A stretch of 11,809 nucleotides of DNA. Origin: Tetmemena sp. SeJ-2015. Its lineage: Eukaryota; Ciliophora; Spirotrichea; Sporadotrichida; Oxytrichidae. The DNA lies in the NCBI GenBank assembly GCA_027382625.1, contig JAJKFJ010013139.1, positions 1 through 11,809 of the forward strand. Reading direction: 5' to 3'. The notes beneath the pieces are model-generated. The model was not told where the DNA came from. It saw nothing but the letters and a program-made list of their open reading frames with translations, and did not search any database. The number at the start of each line of letters is the position of its first letter. Within the stretch, counting starts at the first letter, position 1. Position numbers and translations under genes: made by a program. Below, in pieces: positions 1-9,300 of this stretch.

Positions 1-351
1 AGTTTTACATAAAGCCGAAATTATAGTTAAAAATAAATAACTGAATAAATTATCCATCTCAGACTCAAGGGGTCTTACTGATAGGGCCTCCCCCACCATA
101 GAAGGTTCTTGTTAAATATTGAATGGAGCGTCTGATCTCCTTCTACTTTCGAGTCCATCGATCTTGATTTGATGTCTCTGAATAGACTAGAAGTCGTTGT
201 CATCCCCAGACTCCACATCAGTTGCATTTCTCTCTAAGCTGTTATTCACACAGGCATAGATATCTGCGTTTGCACGTTCCTTATCAAGAGATGTTTCTTG
301 CACTCGAAAGGGGACGCGCCCGAATTTGATGACATCTCCCAACTTTATAAC
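1..351 (-). CDS. Coding block 7: FHA-like C-terminal strands, partial
   Basis: Frame beginning GTT at 351 reads VIKLGDVIKFGRVPFRVQE, then a polar charged tail (NNSLERNATDVESGDDND), and stays open to the window edge. The motif G-D-x-I-K-F-G-R-V-x-F-x-V matches what I know of the last beta strands of FHA domains in ciliate proteins. The conserved FHA N-terminal GR and S-x-x-H motifs were not located, so this is a resemblance and not a domain call. In some ciliate proteins an FHA segment precedes a RINGv zinc finger; any such finger would lie beyond position 1. The last 50 or so bases (1-50) turn AT-rich and may be the start of another IES. Confidence 0.6.
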
Positions 352-3300
352 CGTGCCCTATTAATTATCGTTATGCTCTGATTTCAAACTAATTTTAGAT
401 TGGAGTAATAAGACGTGTACATGTAAGCATGTGTATGCATGTGTATTTATTGAATTTATATGTGTAAAATTTATGGTGTTAGAATAGAAATTTAGAGGAA
501 AATATTGATGGGGAATTTCGTTTATAACTTACGCGGGATTCGTATCCGCTTGTGGAAGAACTAGATCTCGATTCATTGGGAAGAGGTTTAAGTTTCATGT
601 GCCTGACGACCAGGTATGCTTTTTTAGCAAGGTCCTAGTGTATTTGAGTCATTTCGTTTTAGAGTTCTGGAGACTTCTTCTGCTCGAAACTCAAATCTAA
701 CTCCTAAGCATGGTACATGAAGTAGTCTCCTTAGGAGTAGATAAGTGAAGCCAATCCATCTTCTCTCTAATTGTTATTATCAAAACTAATATAAGCTGTT
801 TCTTTTTCTTCTATAAAGTTAAATAAAATGCGTCAATAACTATTCCTGCAGTAGGAACTTCAGCAGCAACTACGTCAGTTGAGTTTCTCGTCACAATAAC
901 TACACAAATTTTTTATTAGAAACTTCGAAAATTTATTTATTATCTTAGCCTTTTTAATTTAATTCGAAAATGGCATTAAATTTAATTTATATAGAATTAT
1001 TTAAAGAAACTTAAGCATATTTTGTAAAGAGTAATTACTTGTTCCCTTTGCTTTTAGTTCTTGTCTTTTATATGACTCAGGCTTGCCCTCAAAGTCATAA
1101 AGTCCGTGTGAATCTTTGTTCCAGGTAGCGCAGTTAATTTTTAGCTCTCTACAAACTACATTAGCATATCCAAAAATAAAAAGCACTATATCTTCTACTC
1201 CTCTCTAGAAAGGTGCAGAAAATTAAGTCTGAGAAATATAAGTATTTTACCTAGTGGGCAACTTTTCTCTCAGACCTTAAAATGCGTTCTTGATAGGGCA
1301 TTCTCCAGCAATAGTAGTAATGTTTCCTTTTTCAAAGGAGCGGTTCTCGGAGTTCATGAGATTCATTTATATAAATTATTCACTCTCTTCTTTAATCTCT
1401 GAAATACTTTTCTCTCAATATTTTGGCTTAAAAATCTCTTCACTATAATATTAGAATTTAATATTGATGATATCTTATGCTTGACCGAATGATGATTATT
1501 GATCTGAGAGTGAGCACTTCTCCTCAATATATTCATTATAGTCGCAGTACTAGAATGAATCCTCGACGTAAGAGACCTTTACATTTATATTGCTGCTGCT
1601 ATCATCTTGATGAATCATAGGATCTTAGTTTTGAGGATACTGATCCTGAAACCCACTATCCTTCTCAAATGAGTTAATTGGCTAGACTTGATCATTCTAG
1701 TAAGGCTGGGGAACTTAGAAGGCAGGTACTTCAAATAAAAATTAAAAAGTATAAAATTTCAGTATAGTCTTCTTATTCATCAATGAATTACATTTCTTCC
1801 TCTTCGTCTATTTTTGTTCCGTTCAGAGGCAGAGTTTGTTAAGCTAGAAAGTTTGTGTAGTTCTAAGGAGGGTTGAAGTTATTCTCAAAATTTTATAATT
1901 ACCAATTCAATTCAATCTATACATAAGATAAGGGCAATAATAAGACTGGTCTAAGTTCCATCTTTTATCATGCTCGAGGTAACCTCACTTATTTGGAAAT
2001 TATAACTTATCAATTCTAAATGAAAAATTATCTTTACTTATACTTGAAGTAGTTTTGAACATTAGATTCTAAGGACTTGAGATATTGTTCTGTAAATCAA
2101 GCTGCGACATAGGAAAATGAAAATATTTTAATTACATAAGGAAAGATCGATTACCCCATCCCAACTGAGGAGTTGGAATTTATCTTTGAGAAGAATTAAA
2201 TGCTATTCTTTTGGGAAGCTTTGCTAGAGTTGTTTCCAGTTCCTGGGTTGCTGCCATTTCCACTCATTAACCCACTAAGGACTTATCCATTGCCCACTAT
2301 AAACTGAGCTTCGCCATCTAAAGCTATTGGAACTTGAAGGTGAGGCTGATTCTACCTATCTTTGGTTTGAGGTGGCGCATTTTGATAAAACTTTTGAGAG
2401 AGCTGCTGCTGCTAATTTTAAGGATTGAGTTGATGGAAGTTGATCTCGTCATTTGATGAGGAGTAAAGGAAGACAGACTTCTTGTTATCATCTGAGTAAG
2501 TGCTCTAATTTACTTGCTCTCTCGCTCTTGAAGAGTGAGTTAAGTTTTGAGAGGAAGGAGCTTAGCGACTATGAGCTTGAATCAAAGTTGGAGATTAGCC
2601 TATCCCAGACTTATATTGAAACCCGCCTTCGAAATTTGAATTCTAATTTAAAAGATGACTCATCTAGAGGGGATAACTAGGTCTTTATTGTTGCTCCGCA
2701 GTCAGGAAATTAAGTTCGTTTTGTTGAAAATTGAAAGAGAAGTGATTCTACTACTTGAATTCCTCATAGTCTTAGAGAAGGTGATTTTCTCCATTCTGCT
2801 GCTGAAGAATAATCCTGTTGTTCTAAACAAAGGAAGCCTCACTGGATTCTTCCTCATGCTCTTGCTATTAGAGTTTAAGTCCATCGTTGAAAGATTTCAA
2901 AGAGTAGTTGAATACGCTATTCGAAGGTACAGCAGTCATCTGTCTAGTCTGAGGAACAGCAAGTTGATTATTGGTTTGCATTTGATTCACACCAATATTC
3001 TAAGAGCTGCCATTCAAACCAGATTGTGATTTCTATCTCTACTCCAAAAGGCAAGATGCAGAAGAAGACCCTTGAGTTCCATAATTGAGAGTGCCGCCAG
3101 TCATGCCTGTGATGGGATTGAATTTTGAGTTGCTGACATGAAACTCTGACTTCTCATCGTTTTCATTCATGCTCGTCTTTATGGGGTTCTATTCACTAAT
3201 TTGTAATTACGAGCGGCCCTATCTTGAATTACCGCAGGTGTTAGGATTTTAAAATTATCGCTCTTGCTATTAGTACGATAGAAGCTGCTGCTATTGAATT

Positions 3301-6300
3301 AAGCTTTGCTTGAGAGGGATGTGACTAGCTCTGTAATTGAGATTCATGCTTGACTGACTGCTGCTCTAGAGGCCTATTAAAAATGAGAAGAATATTATTC
3401 CAGCTGAGCTCTGAGCGATATGTAGAGCGTTTGGGGACTGGTCTATCTTGTTGCTAACTTGCGCATATTGAGTATAGTCTGCAACTTCAGTGACTACGTA
3501 ATTAGAGTCCTTGACCTTGACTATGTCAGCAGAGTTGGATATTCCACTTATCCTCTTTTCTTCCTCCTCACACATAGCGATTGGAATAAGAAATAAATGT
3601 GGACTGATGTTCTAATTGAGGGGCTTGGAATAATATTTGATGCTTTGTCTTGCCGACAGCTGCGAATCTGAGTGTGGATTCATTTCAATTTAATATAGTT
3701 GTTTCATTCTTAAATTCAAATTCAAAGTAAACTCTTGTAAGGAAAATAACTATTACTTAAATGAGTAAAATACTCTAATATTTTCAAATCTAATTATCAC
3801 CCTAAGCTACTAGTAAACCTATATTTTAAATTCCAGTACTAATTGTCAGCTATTTTGTAGCTGAAGTCCATAATTCGGGAGGTACTCTTGCTAAGTAGGC
3901 TTAACTTATTACTGAGACATCAGCATAGAAGATGACTGAGAGTAGCTGAGCATATTCATGCTCTAGTTGTTGATGTTTTGAGTGTAGTATTGATAGTGCT
4001 GCGAGTTGGTGTTGCTGGTGTGTCTGGCTGAATTCATTCCTTGGCTATTTCTGCTGGATCCAGCACTTGCCACTGCATTTAGCTGTTTTAAATTTCCCTA
4101 ATTCGAGAACCCTTAGTAATCATTTTTTTAGGTGAGGCTTTGATTACTTTGGCTGTAACTTGAGTTATTCATAGAAGCTTGACTACTCTTCATTAGGTTG
4201 AAGTTCTTGCTACTGATGTCTATATTATTTTGAACTTGAAGCCCACTGCTCTGACGATTTAGATCATTCATTTGCATGGCTAAGTTAGAGGCAGAGTTAT
4301 AATTGACTTAAGTAGTTAAGTTCTTCGCCTGCTGTTAGTTTGTAGTATATGGCTGGGAGTTAATAACCTAAGCGAGGAAGGGATCCTGATGTTGAGAATC
4401 CTGAGAGAAAGAGTTATCATTGCTCAAATTGTCATCATCCTCATCCCTCAGTCTACTGCTTTCTTTGAGGGGTGAGATTGAAGAACTGATGAATTAATCT
4501 ATCAACACCTCTTTAGTAAGAGTAACGGGCTTCATTATCTTTTAGTTATTTCTGTAGCTTAGGTAATTTGGCTATTAGGAAGCAGGCTGTTTGAAAGTAG
4601 CAGGGTTGTTTTGATTTGAGGACTTTGGATTATGGCGGGGATCTACGATCGATCTACTCTTTTGCTCTAGATAGTCAGGGCTCATCAATCTATTTGAGTT
4701 CGAAGATATTTAGGGTTTAAAAGTGCACTTTAAACAAAGAAAATAAGATAGCTATGATGACTTGAGAGTTTCAATGATGTTAGTCTTTTCCTATTCATGG
4801 AGGATCTTATTTTCTCTTTCTTTGCTCCACTTCCTGCTTCTCTCATAAAAGCGAGTGTTATCTTTGGAGCTTTGAAGCTTTCCCTATCCTATTAACTTCG
4901 CCTTTTGATTTGGAGATAGAGAACTCTATAATCTATTCATTTATTCGTAAAAGAAGGGGTTTATGTAAGACTCATAATCTGTAAATTATAGACTATAAAT
5001 TTATTTAAAATAGTGCTATTTAAGGTTTAGTTTTAATGAACTAAAATTTTAAAGAGATATAGCCCCTCCCTATATTTATTCGTTTAGCTTTCTTCCTCTG
5101 GAGGTTGAAGACTTTTAATTTTAAGAGGCTCTCTTTGATTTCTATCTGGCATCAGTTACAACCCCTGGGATATTTATCTTGTAAGGGTTCTTCTGCTGCT
5201 AATCACTCTCAGCTTCACTCCTGAAATCATTCCCATCAAAATATTTTCACTTCAAAGTATAATTTAAATTTTTTCGATAAAATCTAAATTATAAAAGGGT
5301 GTTATTATACAGAAAAAGATAATTAAACGTTTTGAGGATTTTTTATTAAATTATAAATAATATTTTGCTAAATTAATTTATTTTGCTAAATTAATTTAAT
5401 AGCCTTAAATAAAAGATGAATCAAATGTCTTGGCGCTTGCGAAATGAATATCAGGTAGCTTATCAAAGCAGGTAGTGCTTGCACTTGAGACTGCATCACA
5501 TACACTATTGGCTTTGAGATTGAAACAAGCTGAACCTTGGGTCTGGAATGCTATAGAGTTAGAAGCAGTAGCAAACATGTTGCTTTGGAATTCATTAAAT
5601 CTTAAAATATAAATCTATAAATTAATATACCTATATTTATATTGCAATTAGTCCTGATTAGTTGACAATAGTGTGCTATTATTTTGGGATTGAGCTTGCA
5701 TTATAAGCTACGTGTAAATGTCGTTGCAAGTTTAGTTTCCATTAGAATAAGGGCTTAACTAATTCTACTACTTCAGAGTTGAATATGGATTAGGATACAT
5801 ATTATCTGGAGGACTCAAATGCTGCACAAGTGCATTTTAACCTGGATCCTGCACATTCCCAAACGAGCAGTAAGTTATTGGTCGCTAAATATCAAACGCA
5901 GGCTGAGAGCATATGACATATAATTAAAAGAACCAACTAAGTTATTGGAATATTGAATTGGACTAATGGGAATGAGACTTTGATCGCAAGGGACTTGTAA
6001 ACTCTAGTAAAGTTGACCATTAGGATATAGACCTTGTATGCTATCTAGTGAATTGAGTTGCTGAGTTTGATACAGATTATTTCTGCTGATGCTGCTTGGA
6101 TCATAGACCTTGCCTCTGGGACTCATGTTAAACAACATAATTTATGAGAAGTTGAAAGCCTCTTGAAGCTTTTCAGTAGAGAGCAGTTTGGTCTCTGCCT
6201 CTCGCTTCTTCTCCTTGAAGTACTTCTAGTACAAGTCCTTTCTGTCCTTATTTGCAGAGATGTGCTTTAGTTCCTAGACACTTAGGACCATCTCACTCTA

Positions 6301-9300
6301 ATTATGTTCCATCTTGCGCTTATTCTCGAGGATTATGCTGTTCGCACTCTTCTTGTCCTTCTTTTGATGAAGTGAGTTTGCGACTTGAATGTTCTCCAGC
6401 ACTTTCCTATTCGCAGCTTACTGCTTCTTGATCTTGTTCATGACTCCAATGCCAATCAGCCTTTCCTCGATACGCTAATTAGAGTAAAGGTTCTCCTTGT
6501 TCTGGAGAATCTTCTAGCTTTCCTTGTTCACATACTTCTGAGCTACTTGTTTATGCTTCTCTAACTCTTCCCTTTCTCTTTCCTCCTTAATTCTCTACTA
6601 ATCTTCCTTCTTTCTCTATATATCCTTCTGCCAGGAGAACAAATCTGATACATCTCTAGTTAATGATTGGGCCTTTTAAGAAATGCGGGGCTTTCCTGTT
6701 ACTTCCTTTAGCTTCTGGTTATCATATGCTCTCTTCAAGTCTTCCTTCCTTCTCTAAGCCTCGAAGTGGTTTTCAAAGTCTAGGTAAGCAGGAACTGTCA
6801 TGTCCTTGCTCTTTAATAAACCCAACCAAACATTTTTGCTGAAAGACAATTATTATCAATAACCTTTATCTCAACTGAATTGCGAGAGATCTGAGGAAAT
6901 CCTGTGCACTACATCATCTCTTCATTCTGCTTTTGCATTCTCTTGAGTTCTATCTTTTACTACTTCAACCTATCTTAATGTATAAGTCTATCAGCAACAC
7001 TCGCTTTCTTTCTAAAGCCCTTTCTATTTGCTTGCAGATTATACAGCTATTGATCACCATTCAACTGCTCTTCCACTTCTTCATTCTCATCAAACTACTA
7101 CTAATCTTGCTCCTCCTCTGCTTCTTGATTATCTTCACCCTCATGGTATTAATCATCATTCTCGTTCTCATCATTTTAATTATCATATTCCTCGCCATAA
7201 TTATTGTATTAGTGCTCTTGCTCCTCTGGGCGATCTTAAGACGTAGAAACGTTAGGAGGGTACTGATCATCATCTCCATATAGCTAAGTGCTTTTCTGGT
7301 GATACTAAGACACACTCAGTCCATTACCTAATTTGGTGTGGGTGTTGGTATTAGAATGTGTGTAAGTGAAGTTCTCAGAAGATGAAACATTTGTCCCTGA
7401 CTAGTTCAAACCCTAACTTCCATTCAACAGCTTCGAGGGATTCACGATTAAAGGTTTCTCATTCTGAAACTTCTACACATTAACTTGATGCTGCTGATTG
7501 CTCCTCATTTATTAAGTACCATCGTAGAACACTAAGTTGGAATTTTCTTAGCCACCAAACGTCTCTACAAATCCTCCATTCTCATCCTCAACTGCATCAC
7601 TTTCAGCCTAAAATAAAATAACCTCTAAATGCCCGTTTTAAAGATAAGCGTTTAAAACTTATCTGTCTTATTGTGAAGCTTAGTGGACTTCTCCAGGGTG
7701 TAAACTTGTCCTGTAGTCGCTGGGATTATTGTGAAACTGATTGCTGAGTGTGGTCATAGATGCTGAATTGATCCCGTCTGTTGGAGTTGATGAGGTCAGA
7801 TTAAGCACATTTTAAGGATTTTATCTTGCTTGGGCAATTAGTTGCTACTCCTGCTGCTAACTCTAAATGATAGCTTGATTCTAGAGATTAAAGTCAACGC
7901 CTTCGTTATTGTTATGATGACTTTCAATTGAGTCCCTTTGTGAGCTAGAAGACTGAGAACGCTTTGAATAGTTTATCTAGTTCTTCTGAAGGGATCTGTT
8001 ATAGCGAGCTGCGGAGGAGTTGGGGATGATACTAGAGCCAGCACCAATCACATTTGATTAGAATAAGCTACCAAAAATATAGTGAAATGATGAACCATCG
8101 TTACGCTTAGAGCTTGGATCTTAAATTGACCCTTGATAATTGATTATGCTTTCCTTAGTCAATGCATGAGTTTTATCGTTGAAATTCTAGTTTTAGGAAT
8201 CAGAGACTGCGATAGATCCATACTTCATATCAGAATTAGCAAGGAAGGAGTCTTTGGCTTGTCTAATTTTGGGTGGGAGCCCTTGGGAGCTCTAGCTAAC
8301 ACTGTGGGTATTTTAGTGCAAGTTTCTTCTCTAATTGCTTGTTGTGTCAGAGTTTGTGTTTAGGTCTGGAGATATTTTATGGAAGTGGCTATTTAAAGAG
8401 CTTGAGCGAGACTAGTGAAAGCCTGATTAAATCTATGCTTGCAGCTAAGCAGTTTGGCTTGCGTGAAATTACTAGCTTCCACCTTAGCTCCTTTATTACT
8501 GAGAAATCATGTCGTTATCAGTTTAAGCGTTATCTGAGAGCAAGAAAATTTAATACAAAACTATTCGTTCTTCCCATAGAATTGAACCGTCATAATAGAA
8601 AGAACAGAACTTAAGATTTTTATTCACCGCATAAAATATTTTGAATCTACTGTTTTGATTTTTCAATTGCTATTTATATGATTTCATCCAGAGAAAATTG
8701 ATCTCCTCCCATTTCCTAGCCTTTATTGTAAGTACTCTTATCAAGATAAGTACTAACCTGTTGCTTGTTCCTATCTTCGTTAAAATCTTAATTCTACACC
8801 ACATCATTTATTCGACTTGAAGTCATTCTATGTTTGGACTAAGTCCTCACAAGACCTCCAGCTCTATCCTTGGCTCCACTCTGAAAGTTCTTTAGAGTTT
8901 TCTGAGAAGAGAGGTTAATCTTCTTGAGTTCAACACTATCCTTTCTTTGTAAGTCTTATTGCTGGCTGTATGCCTTCTGGGCAGAGAGGTCCATCTGAGA
9001 CTTGCTCACTTTTATTTCACTTCTCCTACTTGCATTCTCTTTGCTGCTGTTTCTGAAGGGATTACTAACATTTAAAATTAGCACATCCTCAACTGGCTAT
9101 TCTCTTTGCTAGTTGTGAGAAAGGTTTTAAACACTTGCTGAAGGTTTAAAGTTATGACCTTACTTCTGATCTGAGACTTTTCCCTTTTAGTCTGCGTGAA
9201 TGTTTTGATAAGATCTTCTATTCACAGAGTTAGAGTCTGTGTTCAAGCTTTGTCTTCTCTAAGTGAGAACAGGAGAATGCTTTTGATTTTCAAAGTTTAA

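Noticed and set aside
389..532. Canonical GTAAGT...TTAG intron
   Set aside because: Splicing it gives a frame that loses the FHA-like motif and soon stops; the GTTATAAA pointer pair fits the right frame instead.
2101..2110. ATG at 2110 (MSQLDLQNN) as the start of a separate gene
   Set aside because: The upstream block joins in phase through TTTCCT, and its own stop would fall inside this gene, so a boundary here is less likely than an IES.
2453..3029. Overlapping plus-strand standard-code ORFs of 75 and 124 codons
   Set aside because: They are the antisense of a 500-codon minus-strand Q/N/S-rich frame; their leucine-rich composition is the complement of Q/K/E codons.
3165..3195. TGAAT-bounded 26-bp IES
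   Set aside because: Only needed if an alternative frame upstream were right; the Q-rich frame runs through without any deletion.
6933..7315. Leucine/isoleucine-rich plus-strand ORF resembling membrane helices, and two other short ORFs here
   Set aside because: They are shadows of the acidic D/E/N/Q region on the minus strand; GAT/GAA/AAT repeats read backwards give I/L/F codons.
8133..8614. Two plus-strand standard-code ORFs
   Set aside because: The minus-strand S/Q-rich frame covers the same bases and connects on both sides.
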